From: Candidatus Sodalis pierantonius str. SOPE
Lineage (GTDB): Bacteria > Pseudomonadota > Gammaproteobacteria > Enterobacterales > Enterobacteriaceae
Direction: 5' to 3'
Assembly (NCBI RefSeq): GCF_000517405.1
Contig: NZ_CP006568.1
Span: 3,534,001-3,598,000, forward strand
DNA: 64,000 bases
In this document: positions 41,030 through 50,746 of the stretch, piece by piece
How positions within the stretch are numbered: position 1 is the first letter of the stretch
Layout: each line of letters opens with the position of its first letter
The notes under the pieces: generated by a model
Told to the model about the DNA's origin: nothing
The model's input: the letters and a program-made list of their open reading frames with translations, nothing else
Databases searched by the model: none
Translations under genes and position numbers: made by a program

Positions 41030-42344
41030 GACCCTGTACACGATTCTGTGTAAATGCCTTTTCTCAGAAGTGACCGTCCAGGCGGTCACCGAACTCGATA
41101 ATAAAGCGGCTCATTGCCATGCGCCAGTCCCTCAAAGGCATTGTCCATTTCTGTGAGGCCGCCTGTATCGCCAGCCACACCACCTTTTTCACTGCGTCGT
41201 CGGTCGGGAACACCTTGCGCTTTTTGATGGCATGCCGGATCACGCTGTTTAACGACTCGATGGCGTTGGTCGTGTAGATCACCTTGCGGATGTCCGTTGG
41301 GTAGGCAAAGAACGTGGCCAGATTGGCCCAGTTTGCCTGCCAGCTTCGACTTATTTGCGGGTAGCGGATGTCCCAGGCACTGGAGAACGCTTCCAGCGCC
41401 TGCAAGCCGGCTTCTTCCGTAGGGGCCTGATAGATAGCTTTCAGGTCGCGGGTGACGGCCTTGTAGTCCTTCCAGGAGACGAACCGCAGGCTGTTGCGCA
41501 CCATATGCACGATACACAGCTGGAGCCGCGCCTCCGGATACACCGCGTTAATAGCGTCAGGGAAACCTTTCAGCTCGTCTACGCAGGCGATAAGGATATC
41601 GTTCAGGCCGCGGTTTTTCAGCTCTGTCAGCACGTTCAGCCAGAACTTTGCGCCTTCATTTTCGGCCAGCCACATACCTAGCAACTCTTTCTGGCCTTCG
41701 ATGTTGATGCCCAGCGCCAGGAACACAGATTTGTTGATAATGCGGCTATCCTGCCGGACTTTTAGAACGATACAGTCAAGATAAACAATGGGATAGACTG
41801 CATCCAGAGGCCGGTTTTGCCATTCGACAACCTGCTCCATGACCGCATCGGTGACCTTTGAGACCAGCGCCGGCGAGACATCGGCGTCATACAGCTCTTT
41901 GAACGCGGCGGCGATCTCGCGGGTGGTCATCCCTTTGGCGTACAACGATAAAATCTGGTTATCCATCCCGGTAATCCGGGTCTGGTTCTTCTTCACCAGT
42001 TGCGGTTCAAAGGAACCGTCACGATCGCGCGGAGTACGCAGCGCCAGCGGGCCATCGCCAGTGGTAACGGTTTTTGTGGAATAGCCGTTGCGGGCGTTGG
42101 TCCCCGGTTTAGGCTGATTTTTATCGTAGCCGAGGTGATGGGTCATTTCGGCATTGAGAGCTGCTTCGACGCTAATTTTTTTCAGCAGCCGATCGAAGTA
42201 ACTGAGATCTTCAGGGGTTTTGAGATTTTTGGCCAGTTCGTTAGCCAGAGCCTGCAACTGTTTTTCGTCCATAAATTAACCTGTTTTTGATGTTGGATTG
42301 AACATATCAAAATCAGGCAAATACACAAATTTCTAAACAGGCTC
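41030..42344 (-). mobile_element. IS256-family element, copy 3, with 9-bp target duplication
   Basis: 1315 bp. CCCTGTACA occurs at 41021-41029 and 42345-42353. The reconstructed target GACCCTGTACAGGGTC is a palindrome made of the element's own right-end tip sequence. Confidence 0.92.
41064..42272 (-). CDS. IS256-family transposase, full-length frame
   Basis: 402 residues. The DDE triad is D166 (VYLDCIVLK), D232 (CVDELKG) and E339 (TTNAIESLN). The other copies read CVDGLKG, the conserved form. Here G233 is E, next to the catalytic D232, so the only uninterrupted frame in the window may encode a weakened enzyme. Confidence 0.93.
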   Translation of the reverse strand: MDEKQLQALANELAKNLKTPEDLSYFDRLLKKISVEAALNAEMTHHLGYDKNQPKPGTNARNGYSTKTVTTGDGPLALRTPRDRDGSFEPQLVKKNQTRITGMDNQILSLYAKGMTTREIAAAFKELYDADVSPALVSKVTDAVMEQVVEWQNRPLDAVYPIVYLDCIVLKVRQDSRIINKSVFLALGINIEGQKELLGMWLAENEGAKFWLNVLTELKNRGLNDILIACVDELKGFPDAINAVYPEARLQLCIVHMVRNSLRFVSWKDYKAVTRDLKAIYQAPTEEAGLQALEAFSSAWDIRYPQISRSWQANWANLATFFAYPTDIRKVIYTTNAIESLNSVIRHAIKKRKVFPTDDAVKKVVWLAIQAASQKWTMPLRDWRMAMSRFIIEFGDRLDGHF

Positions 42345-42377
42345 CCCTGTACAGGGTCCTCATCTTCTGACTCGGGT

Positions 42378-43128
42378 TTAGTCTATTTTTCCTGTGCTGG
42401 CTACTCCTTGCTCTTTGCGTAGTGATTCGCCTTTAAGTTCCAGTCTATAGCTGGGGTGTACTGACCGATCGAGTAACGCGTCAGCTGTCGTGGGGTTTTC
42501 TATCAGTCCATACCATTTTTTCACCGGCAGTTGACTGATCAGGATGCTGCTGCTTTTGTCGTAGCGATCTTCCATCACCTCCAACAGCATCGTTGCCTGC
42601 ATCGGACTTATTGATTCTAGGCCCACATCGTCCAAGATCAGTAACTCTATTTTTTCTAACTGCTTAAGCTGTTTTAGATAGGTCCCGTCTACCTGACACT
42701 GGTGAAGATGGGCCAGCAACCGACCCACTCGCCAGTAACGCACGCTATATTGCTGCCGGCATGCCTGCTCACTAAGCGCACAACTGAGCCAGGTTTTGCC
42801 CGTACCTGTCGGCCCCGTGATGAGTATGCTTTTCTGATATTTCAGATATTGTCCCCCTAGCAGATCTCGCATCTGTTCCGGTGTCACTCCTCGGCTAGGG
42901 ATATAGCGGATATCTTCCGGTTTTGCCTGCAAGCGCATTTGCGATTGCCGTCGAAGACGGCATATGTGGTTGTTTTTTTCTATGCAAATTTTCCGCTTCT
43001 ACCATCAGCGACAACCGCTCCTCGAACCCCAGCTCCCCATAACTCCCCGGGAGTTCGCGTTGCGTCTCCAACGCCTGGACCATTGCCGACAACTTCAGCT
43101 CTCGCAGAGCCATTAACAGTGTATCCAT
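42378..43128 (-). pseudogene. istB: IstB-type ATPase, 1-bp insertion
   Basis: Length is 750 plus 1. A run of seven T (about 42976), six in copy B, shifts the frame after ENLHRK, at a different place from the copy B lesion. The ATPase core (186 residues from MRLQAKPEDIRYI) remains open with Walker A GPTGTGKT, and could be translated if restarted at 42938. Confidence 0.9.
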
Positions 43129-43139
43129 ATTTATTCTCC

Positions 43140-44690
43140 TTAGTGATAACTGTCCGGACCTCGGAGGTTTTCGTGAACCAGCATTGATACGCCGGCTCCG
43201 TCCTGGGTGACCTCACTTTCACGACCGTGTTTCAATACGTTGGCTATGAAAGAGCGGTTAATGCACCCTTTCTCCAACGCCAGCGCGCAGGCCTTCTCCA
43301 GTCGCGTCGTCTCATAGCGCCGTTGCAAATTGAGTAGCCCCAGCACGGAGCGGTAAGCCTGCTCCGGATGGGCTTTGCTCTTTTGGATGGACTCGACCAC
43401 TTTCAGTGTGCACACACCCACCGACAGCGCCCAACTGCACAGCCTTTCCGGCGTCCACTGACTCTGCCCCTTATGGTTAGCCGGCATGTGCGCCGCCTGA
43501 GTCGTGTGCCTATAGGCGTTATCGCTGCGAGGGTGCGTAGCCACGCAGACGCCCTTATGGTGGATTTGCACCAGCCGTTGGGTGGCGATGACGTCAACGC
43601 GCTCGCCAACCAGCGGATGCGGCACCGAGTACCAGTTTTTGCCGTAGTCTATGTGGTAATCAGGTCCCACTCGGGCAACGAGATACTCACTGTATTCCCA
43701 TTGTGTGGGCGGTAGAGGTCCAAGAGCCGGTTTGTCCAGCTGCTCGAAGCGTTCAAGGCGACTTTGTCCGCCGTAATGACGCATCGGGCGCAGATTCAAC
43801 TCATGATTGAGTTCTCGTATCACCTGGTTGAGTTCGGCCAGCGAGTAGAACCTACGTTTACGCAACCGGGCCAAAACCCAGCGTTCTACCAGCTGCACAG
43901 TTGATTCTGCCTTCGCCTTGTCTTTCGGTTTTCTCGGGCGCGCCGGTAGCACCACTGTCTCATAGTGATTTGCCAGCGCCTGGTAGCTCTGGTTTATGAC
44001 CGGCTCATAGCGGTCAGGGGTGCTGACAGCGCTGCGCAGATTATCAGGTATCATCAGCTCCGGAACCCCACCCATGAAGTGCAGACAGCGGCTATTGGCG
44101 TTGAGCCACGATGCCATGTCCTGGCCTTCGCAGACTTCGATATACGCATAGCCTGACACGCCCATGGCAGCGACGAAGATAGCGACCTGGCGTACGCTAC
44201 TGGTCGCAGGGTTGACGATAGGTACGGTGGGGCCACAGAAGTCGATGAAGAGCTTTTCGCCAGCCTTGTGCTCCATGCGCATAGAACGCCGCTGCTTCTT
44301 TTTCCAGTCACGGAACAGTGCACAAAACTGTGAGTAACCGAGGGCATCACCGCCCACGGCGGACTGATATTCCATCCAGAGCAGCTGCTTGGTCATGCCC
44401 TTGCGGCTTAACTCGGTATCGATATCAAGCCAGCTGGGTAAGGTATTGATAACTTTTCCGGATTTGCCGGGATAGAGCAGGCGGTCGAGGTCGACGGGGG
44501 ACAGTTCCGCCGGCAATGGCCAGACCAGGTTAGCTACCGTGAATCGGCCGAGGATATCGTGCACGGTAGTACAGCCTATGCCGAGCGCTGCTGCGATAGT
44601 GCGATTTGAGCGACGCTGCTCGAATTTCATACGTAACACATTAATATAGATGCACATTTCCGTTCTCGCTTTCTTTTTTTTACGGGCCAT
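43140..44690 (-). CDS. istA: IstA-type transposase of IS21, intact
   Basis: 516 residues. The N-terminal helix-turn-helix (RSNRTIAAALGIGCTTVHDIL, residues 27-47) binds the terminal repeats. The DDE core is D150 (LFIDFCGP), D216 (MIPDNLRSAV) and E262 (KDKAKAESTVQ). The stop lies 12 bp before the istB start. With istB frameshifted and the right end lost, this copy cannot move by itself but could act on others. Confidence 0.93.
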   Translation of the reverse strand: MARKKKKARTEMCIYINVLRMKFEQRRSNRTIAAALGIGCTTVHDILGRFTVANLVWPLPAELSPVDLDRLLYPGKSGKVINTLPSWLDIDTELSRKGMTKQLLWMEYQSAVGGDALGYSQFCALFRDWKKKQRRSMRMEHKAGEKLFIDFCGPTVPIVNPATSSVRQVAIFVAAMGVSGYAYIEVCEGQDMASWLNANSRCLHFMGGVPELMIPDNLRSAVSTPDRYEPVINQSYQALANHYETVVLPARPRKPKDKAKAESTVQLVERWVLARLRKRRFYSLAELNQVIRELNHELNLRPMRHYGGQSRLERFEQLDKPALGPLPPTQWEYSEYLVARVGPDYHIDYGKNWYSVPHPLVGERVDVIATQRLVQIHHKGVCVATHPRSDNAYRHTTQAAHMPANHKGQSQWTPERLCSWALSVGVCTLKVVESIQKSKAHPEQAYRSVLGLLNLQRRYETTRLEKACALALEKGCINRSFIANVLKHGRESEVTQDGAGVSMLVHENLRGPDSYH

Positions 44691-44729
44691 GCCATGCCCC
44701 CGGAAGCTAAAAGTCTCCAGAGTATGGCG

Positions 44730-44874
44730 GAACAGAAGATGAGCGATCGGACAGAATCGGAATCGCTGATCGGGCGACCGGAATCAGTGATCGATGAAAT
44801 CAGATTAGTGATCGATGAAATCAGAATTGTGATCGGTGAAATCGGAATCAGTGATCGATGTGACGGAACCAGCA
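44730..44874 (-). repeat. Expanded terminal repeat array of IS21 copy C
   Basis: Units of the form GTGATCGATGAAATCAGA recur about every 18-20 bp (GATCGGACAGAATCGG, CTGATCGGGCGACCGG, then three GTGATCG(A/G)TGAAATC units). Copy B has about three fewer units at the same place, so the array varies in number between copies. Confidence 0.75.
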
Positions 44875-45066
44875 CATGTGGTGTTGCCGCCATTTCCTGA
44901 GCATTGAAAAACCGTCCACGCGCAATAAAACGACAATTTACGTCGCGATAAAAATAACAAGAAACGCCCCTCAGTGATTATGCACATCAACAATTTATCA
45001 AGAAAACGCTAAGATATTTTATCTCTTCTCCACAGCGTATAACCACCATGAATAACGATGAAAAAC

Positions 45067-46121
45067 GGCTTTGTTGAATAAATCGAACTTTTAGGTGACT
45101 GGCGGCTCTGATCACTACATTCGTTTCAACATCAGGTCCCCATGGCAAAGCAAAAGTTTAAAATTACCAACTGGCCCGCATATAACAATGCGCTCAGGCA
45201 GCGGGGGGACCTGACAGTATGGCTTGATGAGTCAGCCATTGCTGCATGGACTGAGAGTACACCACCTGAACATCGTGGCCGGCCGCTTCACTACACCGAT
45301 ATGGCCATTACCACGGTTCTGATGATAAAGCGCGTGTTTAACCTTTCGCTCCGGGCGTTACAGGGTTTCGTTGACTCGATTTTTAAACTGATGGGGCTGT
45401 CGCTGCGCTGCCCAGATTACTCTCTGGTCAGCCGGCGAGCAAAAACCGTCGACATCAGCATAAAAACGCCAACCCGCGGCGAAATCTCACACCTGGTCAT
45501 CGATGGCACCGGCCTGAAAGTCTTCGGCGAAGGCGAATGGAAAGTCAGGCAGCATGGGGCTGAGAGGCGCAGAGTATGGCGCAAGCTTCATCTGGCAGTA
45601 GATAGCGTGACACATGAAATTATCTGTGCCGATTTATCGCTAAGCGGTACGACAGATGCGCAGGCGCTGCCCGGGCTGATTAACCAAACCCACCGGAAAA
45701 TCAGGGAAGCGTCGGCTGACAGTGCTTACGATACGCGTTACTGTCATGATGCTCTGCTGAGGAAAAAAATAAAGCCTCTTATCCCACCGCGAAGTGGTGC
45801 GCAATATTGGCCAGCTCGATACCATGAGCGTAACCATGCGGTGGCAAATCAGCATCTGAGCGGCAATAACGATACCTGGAAAAAGAAAGTAGGTTATCAC
45901 CGGCGTTCACTGGCTGAAACGGCCATGTTCCGGTTTAAAACACTTCTGGGTGGTCATCTGAGTCTGCATGACTATGACGCGCAGGTAGGTGAGGCAATGG
46001 CAATGGTTAAAGCACTTAACCGGATCACACTGTTAGGAATGCCAAACAGCGTCCGCATCATGTAACAATCGCCCTGATAGGAAGGAAGTCGTCACAAATT
46101 TCGGATTTATTCAACAAAGCG
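45067..46121 (+). mobile_element. IS903-like element with 9-bp duplication
   Basis: 1055 bp; ATGAAAAAC at 45058-45066 and 46122-46130. Confidence 0.95.
45142..46065 (+). CDS. IS903-like transposase, intact
   Basis: 307 residues, V127/V156 subtype, with no private change seen in the conserved motifs. It reads in the same direction as the interrupted membrane gene. Confidence 0.93.
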   Translation: MAKQKFKITNWPAYNNALRQRGDLTVWLDESAIAAWTESTPPEHRGRPLHYTDMAITTVLMIKRVFNLSLRALQGFVDSIFKLMGLSLRCPDYSLVSRRAKTVDISIKTPTRGEISHLVIDGTGLKVFGEGEWKVRQHGAERRRVWRKLHLAVDSVTHEIICADLSLSGTTDAQALPGLINQTHRKIREASADSAYDTRYCHDALLRKKIKPLIPPRSGAQYWPARYHERNHAVANQHLSGNNDTWKKKVGYHRRSLAETAMFRFKTLLGGHLSLHDYDAQVGEAMAMVKALNRITLLGMPNSVRIM

Positions 46122-46679
46122 ATGAAAAACATCAATCCATCATCTATTACGGCTGTATTATGTCAAAAGTTTCCCTGCTGATAACGCTACTAATGATTAT
46201 CATTAACATCTTAAGCTGGTATATACCGGATATCATGCTTAATACTTATGGGCTGGGTCTATTTGTGACGCAGAGAGTTATTACTAACCCGGAAATAATA
46301 CTGACCAATATCGGACAAATGACGCTAGGCATGATAGCCACTACCCTCCCATTACTGTCACTAGCCTTTGGTATGTGCGCCCTGCATCGATTATTTACTC
46401 TTTACCGCCTAGGGCATCATTTTTCCCTGAGCGCCGCGCGACAACTCAATCTCGCCGCCGTCGGCTTTTTCCTTTGGGCGATAGCGGACATGGTGTGCGA
46501 ACCCGCGGTGACTTTTCTTATCACGTTGCCTAAAGCCAAGCGCATCATCTCACACAGTTTTTCTGTCGGGCATAGCGTGGCGCTGCTGCTCTCGTTCGCG
46601 CTAACGGTTATCGCCCAGATCCTGCGGCACGCCTGCCGCCATAATAACGAACGGCGTAACGTCGATTAAGGCGCTGGGG

Positions 46680-47734
46680 CGCTTTGTTGAATAAATCCGA
46701 AATTTGTGACGACTTCCTCCCTATCAGGGCGATTGTTACATGATGCGGACGCTGTTTGGCATTCCTAACAACGTGATCCGGTTAAGCGCTTTGACCATTG
46801 CCATAGCCTCACCTACCTGCGCGTCATAGTCATGCAGACTCAGATGACCACCCAGAAGTATTTTAAACCGGAACATGGCCGTTTCAGCCAGTGAACGCCG
46901 GTGATAACCTACTTTCTTTTTCCAGGTATCGTTATTGCCGCTCAGATGCTGATTTGCCACCGCATGGTTACGCTCATGGTATCGAGCTGGCCAATATTGC
47001 GCACCACTTCGCGGTGGGATAAGCGGCTTTATTTTTTTCCTCAGCAGAGCATCATGACAGTAACGCGTATCGTAAGCACTGTCAGCCGACGCTTCCCTGA
47101 TTTTCCGGTGGGTTTGGTTAATCAGCCCGGGCAGCGCCTGCGCATCTGTCGTACCGCTTAGCGATAAATCGGCACAGATAATTTCATGTGTCGCGCTATC
47201 TACTGCCAGATGAAGCTTGCGCCATACTCTGCGCCTCTCAGCCCCATGCTGCCTGACTTTCCATTCGCCTTCGCCGAAGATTTTCAGGCCGGTGCCATCG
47301 ATGACCAGGTGTGAGATTTCGCCGCGGGTTGGCGTTTTTATGCTGATGTCGACGGTTTTTGCTCGCCGGCTGACCAGAGAGTAATCTGGGCAGCGCAGCG
47401 ACAGCCCCATCAGTTTAAAAATCGAGTCAACGAAACCCTGTAACGCCCGGAGCGAAAGGTTAAACACGCGCTTTATCATCAGAACCGTGGTAATGGCCAT
47501 ATCGGTGTAGTGAAGCGGCCGGCCACGATGTTCAGGTGATGTACTCTCAGTCCATGCAGCAATGGCTGACTCATCAAGCCATACTGTCAGGTCCCCCCGC
47601 TGCCTGAGCGCATTGTTATATGCGGGCCAGTTGGTGATTTTAAACTTTTGCTTTGCCATGGGGACCTGATGTTGAAACGAATGTAGTGATCAGAGCCGCC
47701 AGTCACCTAAAAGTTCGATTTATTCAACAAAGCC
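46680..47734 (-). mobile_element. IS903-like element with 9-bp duplication
   Basis: 1055 bp; GCGCTGGGG at 46671-46679 and 47735-47743, just after the DUF2975 stop codon, in a non-coding target. Confidence 0.95.
46736..47659 (-). CDS. IS903-like transposase, intact
   Basis: 307 residues. It shares T267I with the copy in hicA (2380-3303) and has a private P41S (TSPEH). Confidence 0.93.
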   Translation of the reverse strand: MAKQKFKITNWPAYNNALRQRGDLTVWLDESAIAAWTESTSPEHRGRPLHYTDMAITTVLMIKRVFNLSLRALQGFVDSIFKLMGLSLRCPDYSLVSRRAKTVDISIKTPTRGEISHLVIDGTGLKIFGEGEWKVRQHGAERRRVWRKLHLAVDSATHEIICADLSLSGTTDAQALPGLINQTHRKIREASADSAYDTRYCHDALLRKKIKPLIPPRSGAQYWPARYHERNHAVANQHLSGNNDTWKKKVGYHRRSLAETAMFRFKILLGGHLSLHDYDAQVGEAMAMVKALNRITLLGMPNSVRIM

Positions 47735-47743
47735 GCGCTGGGG

Positions 47744-48237
47744 ATAAGCCATTAACCTATTGCGCCACCAGAAAAATAAGACCGTGATACGTTGTAACAG
47801 AAACCGTTAACCTTATTATTGGCAGACCACAGGGCGATAATTGGCGCGCGAGGGTGGATGTGAACACCGCTACTCTGGCTAAAGCGTCCAACTAACGGAC
47901 GTGGGGTTAGGTTAATAAACGTTTTTATTGTTTACGCTATTTCATTAACGTACAGCCCTTTGTGTTTTAGTTCGCGGGTAAGTTACCCTTTCCATACCCT
48001 AGCGATTAAACGTTATAGTAATTATCTCCCCGCCGGTATCGGGTCATATTCCCTCTCACCCCGGTTAACCCTCTGCCAAAATGCGTTTTTCCTGTTACAT
48101 ATGTTTATAATTTACTAAACCAAGTAAAGCTGGGTCAAATCGCAGTTTTTAAGATATTTCGTTATTTAATACCGCCAACGCGTATCCCATATTAGTCAGT
48201 AACAGGTAGTACCCGGCAGTCGTTTAATGAGGAAGCT
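47744..48237. other. Gene-free region
   Basis: About 490 bp, AT-rich toward the end. I see no gene. It presumably holds the promoter of the RcnB-like gene. Confidence 0.5.
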
Positions 48238-48616
48238 ATGATGAAAAAGACCACGCTTGCATTGGTTATGACGGTTTTCGCGGCCAGCAGTTGTTTCTCC
48301 GCGTTTTTCTGGGCCGACGGCCCGCATGGACAACCATCTCAGCAGCAGTGGCAACAGGGCCATGGTGGTCAGGGCGGGCAGACCCGGCGGCGAACGGAAT
48401 CATTTCGCCTGGAACGGCCATGATTTCCGCCGTGGCCATCCCGCGCCAGAGCGTTTTCGCGGCGATGATTACCGCGTTTACGATTGGCATGCGCGCGGCC
48501 TTCAGGCGCCGCCTCCGGGAGAGTACTGGGCCTACATCGACGGCAATTACGTGTTGATCGCCGCCACCACGGGGATCATTACATCAATCATAATGAGCAC
48601 GATGCTGCCTCATTAA
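48238..48616 (+). pseudogene. RcnB-family periplasmic protein, frameshifted
   Basis: ATG at 48238 (or 48241) after GAGG gives a signal peptide (MKKTTLALVMTVFAASSCFSAFFWA) and a Gln/Gly-rich linker. An indel near 48385 shifts the frame. The RcnB-type C-terminal part continues in another frame (RGHPAPERFRGDDYRVYDWHARGLQAPPPGEYWAYIDGNYVLIAATTGIITSII). RcnB relatives act in nickel/cobalt homeostasis. The family match rests on the R-Y-V-DW-L-PPP-Y-W---G-YVL pattern. Confidence 0.75.
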
Positions 48617-48803
48617 GCGTTTCCCGCCGGTGGCGTTACGCGCCGCCGGCGGTTTGCGGGCCCGTTGCCGCCCGCGACCCCGGCCGGCGCTGTTGCGTCC
48701 CGCGGCGGCAATCATTAACCTGTAAATTATCTACTCCCCTTAATCTTCGCTGGCGTCGGCGCAGCACCGACCGATCCCGGCGGAAAATCAGCAGGCAAAG
48801 CGG

Positions 48804-49845
48804 ATGGAAATCATCATTATCGGCACCGGCATGATCGGCGCGTCACTGGCGTTTGAAGCCGTCAATCTCAGTGCCAGAGTGACCGTGCTGGATGCCGGCG
48901 AACGGGTCAGCGGTACCTCCGGCACGTCTTTCGCCTGGGTCAACGCCCACGGTAAACCGCCGCAAGACTACCATCAATTGAATAACGCCGGCATTGACGC
49001 GCATCAGGCGCTCCAGGCGCGCTTTCCCCATCGCCGCTGGCTGCACTTGACCGGCAGCGCTGAATTTCGTCACCCGCACGACGCGGCCGCGATGGCGGTA
49101 CAGGCGCGGCAATTGACGGCGTGGGGGTATCCCGTCCGTTGGCTGGACAAAGAGGCTTTACTGGTGCGGGAACCGGCGCTGGCGCGCGACGCCGTGCCGG
49201 CCACGCCGATATTGTGGTGTGAACGAGAGGGCTGGCTGGACACGCGGCTGTATATCAATACCCTGCTGGATGAAGTTATCGCTGGCGGCGGAAGCGTAGC
49301 CGCCGTCACCGCCGTCGCCGGCATCATCCGTAACAACCAGCGTGTCACCGAGGTCACCTTGGCCAACGGCCGCGCGCTTAACGCCGATCTGGTGGTGAAC
49401 TGTTGCGGCCGCTGGGCCGATAGCCAGCCTTTCCAGCCGGATCTCGATTTGCCGCTAGCCCCCACCGCGGGCCTGCTGGTGCGGGTGCCATCGGCCGCGG
49501 CGCCGGTGCGCCACGTTCTTATCACCCCGACATTCGACGTCCGCCCCAACGGTCCGGGCCACAGCCTGATCTGCCCTAACGACTTAGAGGTAGCCTGGGC
49601 ATTGATCGAATCTCCCGCCGCGCGGGATCAAGCGGCGGCCGATCTGTTACGGGAAGCCGCCCAGCTGTTGCCTGGATTACGCGGTATTACGGATTATCAG
49701 GTCACCACCGGCATTCGCGCGCTGCCGGAAGGATGGCTTGCCCGCGGTCGGCCCGTTACCGGGGTTAACGGGCTATTACTGTATGGTCACCCATAGCGGC
49801 GCGACGCTGGCGGCGCTAACACGTCGCCCATTGCCCCTTAGCTAT
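48804..49845 (+). pseudogene. DadA-like FAD-dependent amine/amino-acid oxidoreductase, C-terminal frameshift
   Basis: The start MEIIIIGTGMIGASLAFEAV is the FAD-binding GxGxxG fold, followed by SGTSFAWVNAHGKPP, a DAO-family pattern. 330 residues are open. The normal end (GLYCMVTHSGATLA, FAD-contacting) is out of frame after a small indel near 49775, giving GLLLYGHP and a stop. It would have oxidised an amino acid or amine to the imino form. Loss of the last 40 or so residues should prevent FAD binding. Confidence 0.8.
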
Positions 49846-50510
49846 TGCGGTTGGGTGTCGTTGACGGCGGGTTTAATCACGCGGGCCATTGCCGCGATAA
49901 CGTCCTTGATGCCGTGGGCCTGGCAGAAAGAGACCAATGCCTGCAACGGTAGAATGTTGCCGGCAAGCTGCACCGGCGGCCGAAGCGTAATCCGATGCCC
50001 TGGCACCTCGGGTAGCGGCGGTAGCCAGCGCTGCACGCAATGCAGCGGGTCGTATTGTTCGCTATAACAGCGGATACTCCCGTTCGCCGCCCGTCGTTTC
50101 GCCCTGGCGGGCGACGCCCCATAGCGACTAAGGGTTTTTTCAGCCACGCCCGCCGGATTAAACGTCACCGCCATCGAACCGGTCGCCACAGCGGCGATGG
50201 CGGCAAGCGAACCGCCGAGAGAATGGCCGATAAAAAGCACTTTGTCGCCAAAAAGGTGTCTGGCCTGCCGCGCCAGCGCCACCGACGCTTGATACTGCGC
50301 ATCCCGGTAGCCCAGCGACGCCCGTAGATTGGCCAGCCAGTCGTTGAAACCATTGGTGCCGGCAAAGGCCAGCGCCACCTGCCTGCCGTTGCCATAGAAA
50401 TTGGCCTGCAAGCCGGAACGTTTGTCGCGCAGTCGCGCCTTATCGAGGCCGTATCGGCGCAAATCGTGCGGGGTAAAGCGGCGGAAGGGCGGAATGTTTA
50501 GCGTAAACAT
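49842..50510 (-). CDS. Lipase-like alpha/beta hydrolase (class 3 type)
   Basis: 222 residues. The nucleophile elbow is GHSLGG (serine near residue 96) in KVLFIGHSLGGSLAAIAAV, preceded by the family-typical VALAFAGTNGFNDWLANL. A plausible acid is D154 in YSEQYDPLHCVQRW, and H173 is in EVPGHRITL. It has no signal peptide, so it acts in the cytoplasm or is exported by a specialised system. It is preceded on the same strand by a 56-codon gene with a strong ribosome site. It is convergent with the oxidoreductase. Substrate unknown. Confidence 0.75.
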   Translation of the reverse strand: MFTLNIPPFRRFTPHDLRRYGLDKARLRDKRSGLQANFYGNGRQVALAFAGTNGFNDWLANLRASLGYRDAQYQASVALARQARHLFGDKVLFIGHSLGGSLAAIAAVATGSMAVTFNPAGVAEKTLSRYGASPARAKRRAANGSIRCYSEQYDPLHCVQRWLPPLPEVPGHRITLRPPVQLAGNILPLQALVSFCQAHGIKDVIAAMARVIKPAVNDTQPQ

Positions 50511-50575
50511 CGCCGGCTATCTGCGCTAACTGGTAATTCCCCTTCTGCGGCAGGACGCCGCAGGTGATATACTCC

Positions 50576-50746
50576 TCACCGCCGCGCCCTTGCTGCATCG
50601 TCGGCGCTGACCTGAGTTGCCGCGGCTGGTGCGCGCTCAGCGGCCGTGAGGCGCGCCGCCAGAGCAGACGTCGCCTGCTGCCCGGCGGCGTAAGAACGCG
50701 CCCAGGACACCGCCCCGGGCCCCGGTGGGAAAACTCGTTGTAACAT
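50576..50746 (-). CDS. Small protein, 56 residues, unknown
   Basis: ATG at 50746 has a strong AGGAGGT six bases upstream. It reads MLQRVFPPGPGAVSWARSYA with an Ala-rich rest (QQATSALAARLTAAERAPAA) and stops at 50576. It lies 66 bp before the lipase gene on the same strand, so the two may be co-transcribed. No family recognised. Confidence 0.5.
   Translation of the reverse strand: MLQRVFPPGPGAVSWARSYAAGQQATSALAARLTAAERAPAAATQVSADDAARARR

Larger units (their letters stand above)
42354..44874 (-). mobile_element. IS21-family element, copy C, right end truncated
   Basis: istA-istB operon. The left tip CGGAACCAGCA ends at 44874. The right terminal repeats seen in copies A and B (about 70-90 bp after the istB stop) are missing: the sequence breaks at CAGAAGATGA and is replaced by GTACAGGGTC. 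The element therefore lacks a mobile right end. Confidence 0.9.
45048..46669 (+). pseudogene. DUF2975-type membrane protein, split by IS903 insertion
   Basis: Removing the IS (45067-46121) and one 9-bp repeat restores a frame from ATG at 45048 (MNNDEKHQSIIYYGCIMSKVSLLI) to 46669. It has four hydrophobic helices (about LLITLLMIIINILSWYI, MTLGMIATTLPLLSLAFGMCAL, LNLAAVGFFLWAIADMVCEP, VALLLSFALTVIAQILRHA). The RLFTLYRLGHHFSLSAARQLNLAAVGFFLW segment is typical of DUF2975. A second ATG at 46160 (MSKVSLL) lies after the IS, so a nearly full-length 169-residue protein could still be made if transcribed. Function of the family is not established. Confidence 0.7.

Noticed and set aside
44730..44874. 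Possible CRISPR array
   Set aside because: The repeats are degenerate, without true spacers, and sit exactly at the IS21 end; no cas genes are present.
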